A stretch of DNA of 64,000 bases, from NCBI GenBank assembly GCA_017464815.1, contig JAFTYI010000008.1, forward strand, positions 1 through 64,000, given 5' to 3'. Every line of letters begins with the position of its first letter. The stretch's first letter is position 1. Positions 16,801 to 24,192 of the stretch are shown here, piece after piece. Under the pieces are notes generated by a model. The model did not search any database. It was not told the DNA's origin and saw only the letters and a program-made list of their open reading frames with translations. The translations under genes were made by a program, and so were the position numbers. This DNA comes from Bacteroidaceae bacterium (GTDB taxonomy: Bacteria; Bacteroidota; Bacteroidia; Bacteroidales; Bacteroidaceae).

Positions 16801-16995
16801 GTGACCGATTACCTGCAAGCTGGGGAAAACCGCGTGTGCATTGAAGTCGCCAACCAATTGACCAACCGCATGATTGGAGACACAACCCTGCCCGAAGGAC
16901 AGCGCACGACCTTTGCCACAACCCCCATTGTGGAGACGACAAGCCCACTGCTTCCCGCAGGAATAACCGAGGGAGTAGCGTGGATAATCAGATGA
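13828..16995 (+). CDS. GH106-type alpha-L-rhamnosidase, lipoprotein
   Basis: The 1055-aa exported enzyme has a signal ending LCLMGSC (lipobox). The GH106 landmark region follows early, with VWWFHGETATTHEGITADL, VGGVVYYDQVHGK, RRLGLTFEISLSNGYVAGGPW and, mid-protein, GVVMDSHEVGSQNW and EAYTDAKYSQS. A galactose-binding-like beta domain closes the protein (VYLRINGLHTVARVRVN, CAPWEVDVTDYLQAGENRV). GH106 enzymes release alpha-linked rhamnose from pectins such as rhamnogalacturonan II. The start overlaps the HU-like gene by 4 bp. An alternative start is MQRHLPMW at 13879. The last 32 bp, including the stop, are repeated twice more downstream. Together with the GH53 gene 6 kb away this suggests pectin use. 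Confidence 0.85.
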   Translation: MRADTYGNNRKAVRRARMQRHLPMWALALCLMGSCQQSSAPAVSDVYAEFQRVPDSTRTKVWWFHGETATTHEGITADLEAFRQAGVGGVVYYDQVHGKAEGADTVFSTAWWDALKFAASEARRLGLTFEISLSNGYVAGGPWITKAQSMKRLCRSEVVVKGGSVYDGVLPPPSADEFWDVRTLAFPVPEEVEWKTHVLIDRRERFDAPTKLVYDLKAPFTARSFTYSEYNPAKHPTLCMNWPGSPSDTFYGDGYAQYPPVGQLEASDDGVHYRKVCDLPTLYRMHHRVKTLSFPPVTARYFRLNLHDWDLPGSPRRLDLRSAVLSAQAMTEAWESRSGVVSEYIGENHTPPYTRQEVIDPERIIDLTERLQPDGRLTWTAPADGNKWVILRVAQTSTRGRTKHGRPGQMGLECDKLSAQAARLQWNSFAQAIIDTLAKHDLKPAGVVMDSHEVGSQNWTHGYEQEFARLQGYDLTAYLPALLGYVVGTREKSEEVLLHHRQTLAHLVNHRYFATLDSMAMQAGVNLTAQAMGNAQHMVCDNIAAKGSVRRPQGEFWAKHNHGSYDIKEVSSAAHLYGKQIASAEAYTDAKYSQSLAYLKSLADYAYAFHLNEFMVCASAYQPWLDKRPGNTANGREYCLNRNNTQWPLSRGFWDYQSRCAYLMRQGTPVVDLCIYAGSELPMKLLSHRLPHIPEGYDWDICTDDALLHILSADNGRLEARAGMEYQALVVERLARLTDEAEAKIARLKEQGVPVYDARMAGDDGLDTFLDENGIMPDVTSDSGNAPDNRLLFAHRTCGDADIYFFCNHSGTPFKQSVSLRQSKGKVAEYWNPDDGHRYSLKHRTLPDGNLDVWLALAPYEAGFVVTYPAGAMDEPAHSRTWGDEEQIIPMNHGWQVKFISPNDTIQINMPTLTDWRSVDTLAIKGASPAMLERIKHHSGTARYSRLFVKPSVADSVKRVYLRINGLHTVARVRVNDEDAGHLWCAPWEVDVTDYLQAGENRVCIEVANQLTNRMIGDTTLPEGQRTTFATTPIVETTSPLLPAGITEGVAWIIR

Positions 16996-17056
16996 TAACC
17001 GAGGGAGTAGCTGGATAATCAGATGATAACCGAGGGAGTAGCGTGATAATCAGATG
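16963..17056. repeat. Three tandem copies of the GH106 gene's 3' end
   Basis: Units of 32, 31 and 31 bp start at 16963, 16995 and 17026 with the shared text ATAACCGAGGGAGTAGC and GATAATCAGATG. The first copy is coding and supplies the stop context of GH106. The others are outside the gene and differ by one base each. Confidence 0.92.
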
Positions 17057-17070
17057 AATGGAGGCGGACT

Positions 17071-17110
17071 CTATTTCGCCTGCCACTTGCAACACGCCAA
17101 GCAAAAGTAT
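17071..17110 (-). pseudogene. Possible 3' remnant of a winged-helix paralogue
   Basis: Directly after the glycerate kinase stop the minus strand reads YFCLACCKWQAK and a stop. The 17 bases encoding CKWQA are identical to the 3' end of the 58-aa gene at 12440. No start or upper domain remains. Confidence 0.35.
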
Positions 17111-18241
17111 TCAGGGAAAACGTTCTCCCACCTTCCGACCCATGCGCCTGAGGTTCTCGCGCGCCACGTCGGGCCGCATGGCAAGGTGAAGGGGAAGACC
17201 TGCTTCGTTGATGGAGAGAATGGAGGCGAAGGCACTATCCTCCAACTCCTTGCACCACTCCACAGAGCCGCCGATGGCAACGACGGGGATGCCACGGTGG
17301 GAAGCGGCTTCGAGCACGCCCATGGGGGCTTTGCCCATCAGTGTCTGACGGTCGATGCGGCCTTCGCCCGTCACCACAAGGTCGCAACCTTTGAGGAGTT
17401 CGTCGAAGCGGAGGGCATCGAGCACCATCTCCACTCCCCGACAAAGACGGGCACCCAACAGAGCACTGAATGCTCCGCCCAGCCCTCCGGCGGCACCGGC
17501 TCCGGGGATGTTCGTCACATCTACCTTATTATATAATAGGAGAACTTTTGCGAAATGGGCCATCCCCCTGTCGAGGCGCTCGACCATGGCCTCATCGGCT
17601 CCCTTCTGAGGGGCAAAGACGCGAGCGGCTCCCATGGGGCCACAGAAGGGGTTGGTAACGTCGCAAGCCACACGGATTTCGCACGCTTCGAGGGAAGGAA
17701 GAGCATAAGAGGCGTCAATAGAGGCAATCCGTTCAAGGGAGGCACCACACCCTTCAAGTATGTCTCCCTCCGTATCGAGGAAGCGGAAGCCGAGGGCACT
17801 GAGCATACCCGTGCCGGCATCGTTGGTGGCACTGCCGCCTATGCCGACGAGCAGTTTGCGGCATCCGCGGGCAAGGGCATCGGCCATCAGTTGCCCGGTG
17901 CCATAGGTGGAAGTCTTCAGGGGATTGCGTTCATCCTCCGTCAAGAGGGTGAGCCCACTGGCCGAGGCCATATCGATGATGGCTGTCTGCCCCTTGTCAA
18001 TCAGTCCGTAGCGGGCACGGATGGGGCGCATCAGGGGGTCGAGCACTTCCACCTCCACCCACTCGCCATGAAGGGAATCGACCAGTGCCGCGGCCGTGCC
18101 TTCACCCCCATCGGCCAGGCACACTTTCCTCACCTGGCAATCGGGTTCGACGGAACGCACGCCCTCCTCGAAGGCATCGGCCACCTCGCGCGAAGTGAGC
18201 GACCCTTTGAAGGAATCGAAAGCTAAAAGGACGGTGTTCAT
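17111..18241 (-). CDS. glxK: Glycerate kinase (GlxK/GarK family)
   Basis: This 376-aa protein of the glycerate-2-kinase GlxK/GarK family phosphorylates D-glycerate with ATP. Signatures are LLAFDSFKGSLTSREVADA at the start, VCLADGGEGTAAALVD, LLVGIGGSATNDAGTGML (the nucleotide loop), GAGAAGGLGGAFSALLGA and DLVVTGEGRIDRQTLMGKAP. Length is normal. It starts 26 nt after the ABC-F stop on the same strand, so the two are co-transcribed. The segment LLLYNKVD near residue 235 is encoded by very AT-rich codons in an otherwise GC-rich gene. The 2-hydroxyacid dehydrogenase at 48857 could supply glycerate. Confidence 0.95.
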   Translation of the reverse strand: MNTVLLAFDSFKGSLTSREVADAFEEGVRSVEPDCQVRKVCLADGGEGTAAALVDSLHGEWVEVEVLDPLMRPIRARYGLIDKGQTAIIDMASASGLTLLTEDERNPLKTSTYGTGQLMADALARGCRKLLVGIGGSATNDAGTGMLSALGFRFLDTEGDILEGCGASLERIASIDASYALPSLEACEIRVACDVTNPFCGPMGAARVFAPQKGADEAMVERLDRGMAHFAKVLLLYNKVDVTNIPGAGAAGGLGGAFSALLGARLCRGVEMVLDALRFDELLKGCDLVVTGEGRIDRQTLMGKAPMGVLEAASHRGIPVVAIGGSVEWCKELEDSAFASILSINEAGLPLHLAMRPDVARENLRRMGRKVGERFP

Positions 18242-18267
18242 CGGATTGCTGTAAAAAGTTTAATCTT

Positions 18268-20229
18268 TCATCCCTTCGCCTCCTCCAACTCCAGAGAGGC
18301 GGTTTCCCACTCCTCCACCACGGTGTCGAGCTGTTTCTTCAAGGTCGTATGCTTCTCGTAGAGAGACATGTCGGCAGCACCTTCGGGCGTGGCCATCTGC
18401 TCCTCAAGGGCGGCAATGTCGGCCTCCAGTTTCTCAATGCGGGCTTCACAATCGGCCACCGCCTTCTCCAGGCGGCGGATGAGTTTCTGTTGCTCCTTCT
18501 GCTGCTCGTAGGAGAGCTTGGATACGGAGGTATTTTCTTCCCTACCTGAAAGTTTTTTCTCTCCCGTAGGGGAAAAATTATTTGTAGGTGAGGAAAGTTT
18601 GTCGAGCGAGTCAATGCGCTTCTTCTGCAGGAAGTCGTAGATGCCGCCGAGGTGTTCGCGCACCTGTCCGCCACCGAACTCATATACCTTGGTGACAAGC
18701 CCGTCGAGAAACTCGCGGTCGTGGCTAACGACGATGACCGTGCCGTCGAACTCGCGGATAGCCTCCTTCAGCACATCCTTCGAACGCATGTCGAGGTGGT
18801 TGGTCGGCTCGTCGAGGATGAGCAGGTTCACCGGCTCGAGCAGGAGGCGTATCATGGCCAACCGACTACGCTCGCCACCGGAGAGCACCTTCACCTTCTT
18901 CTCTATCGCCTCGCCACCGAACATGAAGGCACCCAGGATGTCCTTGATGCGGGTGCGGATGTCGCCCACGGCCACACGGTCGATGGTGTCGAACACGGTG
19001 AGGTTTTCGTCGAGGAGTTGCGCTTGGTTTTGGGCAAAGTATCCTATCTGTATGTTGTGCCCTATCTTCAGGTTTCCGTCAAAGGGAATCTCACCCATGA
19101 TGCATTTCACAAGGGTACTCTTTCCCTCGCCATTCTTGCCCACGAAGGCCACTTTTTCGCCCCGCTTGATGGTGAGGTTGACGTGGGAGAAGACGAGTCT
19201 TTCATTAGGGGAGATATAATACGTTTTTCCCACCTCCTCGCAAATCACCGGATAGTCGCCGCTACGCTGGGCGGGAGGGAACTTCAATCGGAGAGCGGAG
19301 TTATCCACCTCATCCACCTCGATGGGGATAATCTTCTCCAGTTGCTTGATGCGGCTCTGCACCTGCACGGCCTTGGTGGGCTTGTAGCGGAAGCGTTCGA
19401 TAAAGTCCTTCGTCTCCTGAATCTCCTTCTGCTGGTTCTCATAGGCACGGAGTTGCTGTTCGCGACGCTCGGCACGCAGTTGCATGAACTCGTCGTACTT
19501 CACACGGTAGTCGTAGATGCGTCCGCAGGAAATCTCGATGGTGCGGGTGGTTACATTATTTATAAAGGCGCGGTCGTGGCTCACCAACACCACAGCATTG
19601 CACCGCGTGGCTAGGAAGTTCTCCAACCATTGGATGCTCTCAATATCGAGGTGGTTGGTCGGCTCGTCGAGCAGAAGCACATCCGGACGACGGAGCAGGA
19701 GCTTGGCCAACTCAATACGCATGCGCCATCCACCCGAGAACTCCGAGGTGGGCCGGTCGAAATCGCTCCTCACAAAGCCCAAGCCTTGCAACGTGCGCTC
19801 AATCTCGGCATGGTAGTTGTTGCCCCCCATCATCTGGTAATGCTCGTTGGCATGGGTGAACTTCTCAATCAGTGCCTGATACTCCTCACTCTCATAATCG
19901 GTGCGCTCGGCCAACTGGTTGTTCATCAGCTCAATGCTTGCCTGCAACTCACTGATGTGCTCGAAAGCCTGCTCGGCCTCCTCCATCACCGTACGCGAAT
20001 CGCTGAGCACCATCACCTGAGGCAGGTATCCCACCGAAATGTCCTTGGGGATGGCCACATTTCCGCCCGTGGGCGATTGAAGACCAGCCAATATCTTCAA
20101 CAAGGTGCTCTTGCCCGCACCATTCTTGCCCACCAGAGCAATGCGGTCTTTCTTGTTGACCACAAACGTCACATCCGCAAACAACGGCTTGGCGGCAAAC
20201 TCCACCTGAAGGTTCTCTATCGAAATCAA
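18268..20229 (-). CDS. ABC-F ATP-binding protein with an in-frame repeat insertion
   Basis: The 653-aa protein has two ATPase domains and no membrane segments: Walker A GKNGAGKS and GKNGEGKS, signatures FSGGWRMR and LSGGERSRL, and Walker B LLLDEPTNHLD and LILDEPTNHLD. The domains are joined by the charged P-site linker near residues 230-310. ABC-F proteins of this shape act on the ribosome as translation factors. The C-terminal coiled coil (YEQQKEQQKLIRRLEKA onward) resembles that of Uup-type members. Just before it, residues about 545-566 are coded by a 67-bp 22-bp-type repeat array (18531-18597) that keeps the frame. It is read first in an operon with glxK from a clear TTG-N20-TATCTTTG promoter. 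Confidence 0.93.
   Translation of the reverse strand: MISIENLQVEFAAKPLFADVTFVVNKKDRIALVGKNGAGKSTLLKILAGLQSPTGGNVAIPKDISVGYLPQVMVLSDSRTVMEEAEQAFEHISELQASIELMNNQLAERTDYESEEYQALIEKFTHANEHYQMMGGNNYHAEIERTLQGLGFVRSDFDRPTSEFSGGWRMRIELAKLLLRRPDVLLLDEPTNHLDIESIQWLENFLATRCNAVVLVSHDRAFINNVTTRTIEISCGRIYDYRVKYDEFMQLRAERREQQLRAYENQQKEIQETKDFIERFRYKPTKAVQVQSRIKQLEKIIPIEVDEVDNSALRLKFPPAQRSGDYPVICEEVGKTYYISPNERLVFSHVNLTIKRGEKVAFVGKNGEGKSTLVKCIMGEIPFDGNLKIGHNIQIGYFAQNQAQLLDENLTVFDTIDRVAVGDIRTRIKDILGAFMFGGEAIEKKVKVLSGGERSRLAMIRLLLEPVNLLILDEPTNHLDMRSKDVLKEAIREFDGTVIVVSHDREFLDGLVTKVYEFGGGQVREHLGGIYDFLQKKRIDSLDKLSSPTNNFSPTGEKKLSGREENTSVSKLSYEQQKEQQKLIRRLEKAVADCEARIEKLEADIAALEEQMATPEGAADMSLYEKHTTLKKQLDTVVEEWETASLELEEAKG
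18531..18597. repeat. 22-bp-type repeat array inside the abc-F coding sequence
   Basis: Three units of 22, 22 and 23 bp start at 18531, 18553 and 18575. Unit 1 (TATTTTCTTCCCTACCTGAA..) matches the array at 41790-41833. The insertion codes for a Ser/Thr/Asn-rich stretch between the second ATPase domain and the coiled coil. Confidence 0.7.
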
Positions 20230-20265
20230 AATGCTATTCCTTTATATAATTACTGTATCTTGGTG

Positions 20266-20296
20266 CAAAGATACACCTTTTCAAGCAGATGAGCAA
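20266..20296 (-). promoter_or_regulatory. Promoter of the abc-F / glxK operon
   Basis: On the minus strand TTG (20296-20294) is followed after 20 bp by TATCTTTG (20273-20266), a full Bacteroidota promoter 37 nt before the ATG. Confidence 0.8.
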
Positions 20297-20412
20297 ATAA
20301 AGCAATAAGATGTAAACGCACACAACAAACTTGCATATTTATCCAAAAAGAAAGCAAAACGAGGTCATTTACTTAAAAAGTGTTATAAAAACGACTTTTT
20401 TCATGGCTTTTC

Positions 20413-20443
20413 TTGCACATATCACAAACTGCCCTTATCTTTG
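20413..20443 (+). promoter_or_regulatory. Promoter of the short candidate RNA
   Basis: TTG at 20413-20415 is followed after 20 bp by TATCTTTG at 20436-20443, a full consensus promoter with no gene behind it on this strand before the terminator. Confidence 0.8.
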
Positions 20444-20449
20444 CATCGT

Positions 20450-20510
20450 GTTTTTCATAGTATTAGATTTAAGGTTACAAAGGTTGGGTCAAAGCGTTGA
20501 CCCTTTTTTT
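20450..20510 (+). ncRNA. Candidate small RNA, about 60 nt
   Basis: A consensus promoter, a short body containing TTCATAGTATTAGATTTAAG, and an intrinsic terminator form a complete transcription unit with no ORF. The ATTAGATTTAAGGTTA stretch looks familiar to me from short leader-like transcripts in Bacteroides, but I cannot name a family. The region lies between the divergent ABC-F promoter and the 3' end of the U32 gene, so it could also be antisense to the U32 mRNA end. Confidence 0.55.
20486..20510 (+). terminator. Intrinsic terminator of the candidate RNA
   Basis: GGGTCAA-AGCG-TTGACCC is followed by seven T. Confidence 0.85.
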
Positions 20511-20521
20511 ATGTCCATAAG

Positions 20522-21769
20522 TCAGTTCCCCTTCTTTTCCAACTTATATAATTTGTCGCTCGGACGCACTTTGCCCGGCACTTTGATGGAGATGTGCTCG
20601 CCCTTGTGTGCCGTCTGCACAGGCTTCAGTTCGTAGCGGATTTCGTCGAGGTCGATAAACACGGCGCCTGTTGTAGGGCCGGTGATGAGCAAGCGGTCGC
20701 CCACAGAGATTTCGGAAGCTTCAATCAGGAACTCGGCCACACCGATGTTGCTGAAGTACTTGATGCCTTTGCCCACATAGACTTTGCGCTCGGTAGCTTC
20801 CGAGCCGTATGTTTTGCTCCATTCGCCGAGGCGTTGGCCCAGGTAATAGCCATCCCAAAAGCCACGGTTGAAGACGGTCTTCAGCCGCTCGTCCCATGCG
20901 TCCTTCTTCTCTTCGGTCAGCGTGCCATCGAGGTAACTCTTGATAGCCTCCTTGTAGCAACTCACCACGGTGTGTACATACTCGGGACCTCGGGCACGTC
21001 CTTCAATCTTGAACACACGCACACCGGCTTCCATCATTTTGTCCATAAAGCGGATGGTCTTCAGGTCTTTGGGCGACATGATGTATTTGTTATCCACTTC
21101 CAGTTCGATGTCGCTCTCCTTGTCGTGTACGATGTACGAACGGCGACACACTTGCATACAAGCACCGCGGTTTGCCGAGTGGTTAAGGTTGTCAAGACTC
21201 AAGTAGCACTTGCCGCTCACCGCCATGCAGAGGGCACCGTGGCAGAACATTTCGATGCGCACCTGCTCGCCACGAGGGCCACAGATGTTCTCGCGCTGGA
21301 TGGTGCGGTAGATTTCGGACACCTGATCGAGGTTCAATTCGCGCGCCAACACCACCACGTCGGCAAAGCGGGCATAAAATTTCAGCGCCTCGGCATTGCT
21401 GATGTTGAGTTGGGTGCTCAAATGCACTTCTTGCCCAATGCGGTTGCAATACTCCAACACCGCCACATCGGCGGCTATCACGGCCGAAATGCCAGCCTCC
21501 TTGGCCGCATCTACAATCTTCTGCATCAGACAGATGTCCTCATCGTAGATGATGGTGTTCACCGTCAGGTAACTCTTCACCTCATGTTCGCGACAGATGG
21601 CCGCAATTTCGCGAAGGTCGTGAATGGTGAACGCACTGGCCGAACGGGCACGCATGTTCAGGTTCTCGATACCAAAGTAGATAGAGTCGGCACCGGCATG
21701 AATGGCTGCCATCAGTGATTCGCGGCTACCGGCCGGAGCCATTATTTCAAAATCTTTCAGTGTAAGCAT
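20522..21769 (-). CDS. U32-family protein (TrhP/YegQ-like tRNA hydroxylation factor)
   Basis: The 415-aa protein opens with FEIMAPAGSRESLMAAIHAGADSIYFG, the start of the U32 TIM barrel. The U32 signature is present (EMFCHGALCMAVSGKCYLS then GACMQVCRRSYIV), with four cysteines able to hold a 4Fe-4S cluster. FKIEGRARGPEYV follows. Family members are called peptidases or collagenases, but YegQ/TrhP homologues are known to act in 5-hydroxyuridine synthesis on tRNA. That role fits better than secretion since there is no signal peptide. The dusB gene for another tRNA uridine modification is its divergent neighbour. Its leader holds a perfect 33-bp inverted repeat. Confidence 0.88.
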   Translation of the reverse strand: MLTLKDFEIMAPAGSRESLMAAIHAGADSIYFGIENLNMRARSASAFTIHDLREIAAICREHEVKSYLTVNTIIYDEDICLMQKIVDAAKEAGISAVIAADVAVLEYCNRIGQEVHLSTQLNISNAEALKFYARFADVVVLARELNLDQVSEIYRTIQRENICGPRGEQVRIEMFCHGALCMAVSGKCYLSLDNLNHSANRGACMQVCRRSYIVHDKESDIELEVDNKYIMSPKDLKTIRFMDKMMEAGVRVFKIEGRARGPEYVHTVVSCYKEAIKSYLDGTLTEEKKDAWDERLKTVFNRGFWDGYYLGQRLGEWSKTYGSEATERKVYVGKGIKYFSNIGVAEFLIEASEISVGDRLLITGPTTGAVFIDLDEIRYELKPVQTAHKGEHISIKVPGKVRPSDKLYKLEKKGN

Positions 21770-21831
21770 AATATACCTTATTATTATACAACATTCGCAA
21801 GTAAATTCATCTGTATTTCTATACTTTGACG

Positions 21832-21931
21832 GTCTCTGTCATTCTGAACGAAGTGAAGAATCTGACAACGTTAGCATAACTACTCTTGCTTGTGCATACA
21901 GATTCTTCACTTCGTTCAGAATGACAGAGAC
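21832..21931. repeat. Perfect 33-bp inverted repeat in the U32 leader
   Basis: Arms 21832-21864 and 21899-21931 are exact reverse complements containing GTCATTCTGAACGAAGTGAA, around a 34-nt loop. I recall near-identical sequences as dispersed elements in Bacteroidales genomes. With a promoter at 21981-21988 it would be transcribed into the U32 leader. Confidence 0.9.
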
Positions 21932-21980
21932 GGCACAGAAATCTACATGCGAGATTCAAGTTACTACATGATAACGGCCG

Positions 21981-21988
21981 CAAAGTTA
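21981..21988 (-). promoter_or_regulatory. -7 element of the U32 gene
   Basis: TAACTTTG on the minus strand implies a leader of about 205 nt containing the 33-bp inverted repeat. No closer consensus element was found. Confidence 0.5.
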
Positions 21989-22042
21989 GGAAAAATATCA
22001 GATAATCTTCATCTATCAGGCGCATAATCGGAATATTTTGCC

Positions 22043-22050
22043 TACTTTTG
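22043..22050 (+). promoter_or_regulatory. -7 element of dusB
   Basis: TACTTTTG puts the transcript start near 22057 and shows that the in-frame TTG at 22048 is promoter, not start codon. Confidence 0.7.
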
Positions 22051-22071
22051 CCCCTCAAATATACTGAAGGA

Positions 22072-23061
22072 ATGAAAATACGCAATATAGACTTGGGCGA
22101 ACGCCCCGTGGTGTTGGCCCCGATGGAGGATGTCACCGACCTCGGCTTCCGCCTGATGTGCAAAGAATTCGGCGCGGCCATGGTATATTCCGAGTTTGCC
22201 AGTGCCGACGCCCTCGTGCGGTTGGTGAACAAGACGATGCAGAAACTCGCCATCAGCCCCGACGAGCGCCCCGTGGCCATACAGATATACGGCAAGGAGG
22301 TGGAGCCGATGGTGGAGGCTGCCCGCATTGTGGTGGAGCAGGCTCATCCCGATGTGCTCGACCTCAACTTCGGATGCCCCGTGAAGCGCGTGGCAGGCAA
22401 AGGGGCAGGTGCAGGTATGCTGCAGAATGTGCCGCAGATGCTTGCCATCACCCGTGCCGTGGTGGATGCGGTGGATATCCCCGTGACGGTGAAGACACGC
22501 CTTGGATGGGACAACGACCACCGCATCATTGTTGACCTTGCCGAACAACTTCAGGACTGTGGCATCGAGGCGCTGACCATCCATGGACGCACCCGTAGCC
22601 AGATGTACACCGGCGAGGCCGACTGGACACTCATCGGCGAGGTGAAGAACAATCCGCGCATGCACATCCCCATCATCGGAAACGGCGACGTCACCACCCC
22701 CCAGCGTGCCAAAGAGTGCTTCGACCGCTACGGCGTGGATGCCGTCATGATAGGCCGCGCCAGCTTCGGCCGCCCCTGGATATTCAAGGAGGTGACGCAC
22801 TACCTACAGACGGGCGAGGAACTGCCCCCACCCTCCTTCGAATGGAAGATGGACGTGCTCCGCCAAGAGGTGCTCCAAAGCGTTGCCCGACTGGACGAGT
22901 ACCGCGGTATCCTGCACATCCGCCGCCACCTGGCCGCCACCCCTCTCTTCAAAGGTCTTCCCAACTTCCGCGACACGCGCATCGCCATGCTCCGTGCCGA
23001 CACGGTGGAGGAACTGTTCTGCATCTTCGACCGCATCAAGGAGGAATATGGGAATGAGTAA
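22072..23061 (+). CDS. dusB: tRNA-dihydrouridine synthase DusB
   Basis: This 329-aa flavoenzyme reduces uridine in the tRNA D-loop. VLAPMEDVTDLGFR opens the FMN-binding barrel. LNFGCPVKRVAGKGAGAGM holds the catalytic Cys. KTRLGWD, IHGRTRSQMYTGEADW, IIGNGDVTTPQRA and MIGRASFGRPWIF are the other Dus blocks, the last near the phosphate site. A C-terminal helical domain follows. ATG 22072 is chosen over an upstream TTG inside the -7 box. Only 17 nt separate its stop from the deacetylase start, so the two are probably on one transcript, although their functions seem unrelated. Confidence 0.95.
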   Translation: MKIRNIDLGERPVVLAPMEDVTDLGFRLMCKEFGAAMVYSEFASADALVRLVNKTMQKLAISPDERPVAIQIYGKEVEPMVEAARIVVEQAHPDVLDLNFGCPVKRVAGKGAGAGMLQNVPQMLAITRAVVDAVDIPVTVKTRLGWDNDHRIIVDLAEQLQDCGIEALTIHGRTRSQMYTGEADWTLIGEVKNNPRMHIPIIGNGDVTTPQRAKECFDRYGVDAVMIGRASFGRPWIFKEVTHYLQTGEELPPPSFEWKMDVLRQEVLQSVARLDEYRGILHIRRHLAATPLFKGLPNFRDTRIAMLRADTVEELFCIFDRIKEEYGNE

Positions 23062-23078
23062 ACTTATATACAATTATC

Positions 23079-24044
23079 ATGAAGAAACTGACAACACTTC
23101 TAGCAGGAATAATGGTCGCCACCAGTTGTGCGGCCGAAGGGTGGCAGGTCTCTGTCGCCAAGTACAAGGACGACAAGGCATGCGCCATCAGCTACACCTT
23201 CGACGATGGATTGAAGGAACACTACACCCTCGTAGGCCCCGAGTTCGAGAAACGTGGCATGAGAGCCACCTTCTTCATCAATGGCGCCAAAATTAACCAA
23301 GACGATGAACATGTCACCGACACCACACGCATGACGTGGGCACAACTGCGTGAACTTTCCGACCGTGGGCATGAAATCTCCAACCACGGGTGGGCACATA
23401 AGAACTTCGCCCGCTTCCCCATTGAGGAGATACGCGAGGACATCGAGAAGAACGACAGTGCCATCCTGGCTTGCACGGGCAAACCGGCACTGACCTTCTG
23501 CTACCCGAACAACAACAAGAAGGCCGAGGGACGACGCATCTCGGATAAAGGCCGCGTGGGCACCCGCACCTTCCAACGCTCGTTGGGAAGCAAGTCGAAC
23601 GACAAAGAGCTGGCCGAGTGGACGCGTCGCATGATAGCCACGCGCGACTGGGGCGTAACAATGACCCACGGCATCAACTACGGCTACGACAACTTCGGTC
23701 GAACGCCGCAACGCCTGTGGAACCACCTCGACATGGTGGCCTCGCTGAAGGACAGCATCTGGGTGGGCACCTTCTACGAAGTCTCTGCCTACACCGCCGA
23801 ACGCCGTGCCACCTCGCTCGGCATCGCCCGCCCGAAGGAGAACCTGCTGCTCGTCACCCCCACTATGCGGCTCGACTCCTCGCTCTTCGTCGAGCCGCTC
23901 ACCCTCGTCATTCAAGGTGACACTCCCATCCGCAAGCTCACCGCCAAGCAGGACGGCAAACGCCTCACCGTCACCCTCAGAGATGGCAAAGCCCTCATCC
24001 CCTTCAACCCCAATGGCGGTGTGATAGAGGTGAAGGTGAAGTGA
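23079..24044 (+). CDS. Polysaccharide deacetylase (CE4/NodB), exported
   Basis: The 321-aa protein starts with MKKLTTLLAGIMVATSC, a signal with a plausible lipobox (ATSC). The NodB domain has motif 1 TFDDG (general base Asp and metal Asp), motif 2 SNHGWAH (H-x3-H metal ligands) and RATFFING. A shorter beta tail follows after residue 250 (TLVIQGDTPIRKLTAKQDGK). CE4 enzymes remove acetyl groups from N-acetylated or O-acetylated sugars. The acceptor here is unknown. It lies directly behind dusB. A minus-strand -7-like element at 24143-24150 faces its 3' end. Confidence 0.88.
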   Translation: MKKLTTLLAGIMVATSCAAEGWQVSVAKYKDDKACAISYTFDDGLKEHYTLVGPEFEKRGMRATFFINGAKINQDDEHVTDTTRMTWAQLRELSDRGHEISNHGWAHKNFARFPIEEIREDIEKNDSAILACTGKPALTFCYPNNNKKAEGRRISDKGRVGTRTFQRSLGSKSNDKELAEWTRRMIATRDWGVTMTHGINYGYDNFGRTPQRLWNHLDMVASLKDSIWVGTFYEVSAYTAERRATSLGIARPKENLLLVTPTMRLDSSLFVEPLTLVIQGDTPIRKLTAKQDGKRLTVTLRDGKALIPFNPNGGVIEVKVK

Positions 24045-24192
24045 GAAACGGGTTGGCGGACAATCTCCAACGAGAGTTCTGCCTTTTCTATTTTTCCAGT
24101 TTCCTTTTTCATATCTGCTGTGAGTGTTTAGTTATTCAGCCACAAAGGTACAGCTATTTTTCCATTTACGAAACGAAGAAGATAAAAAGTGC

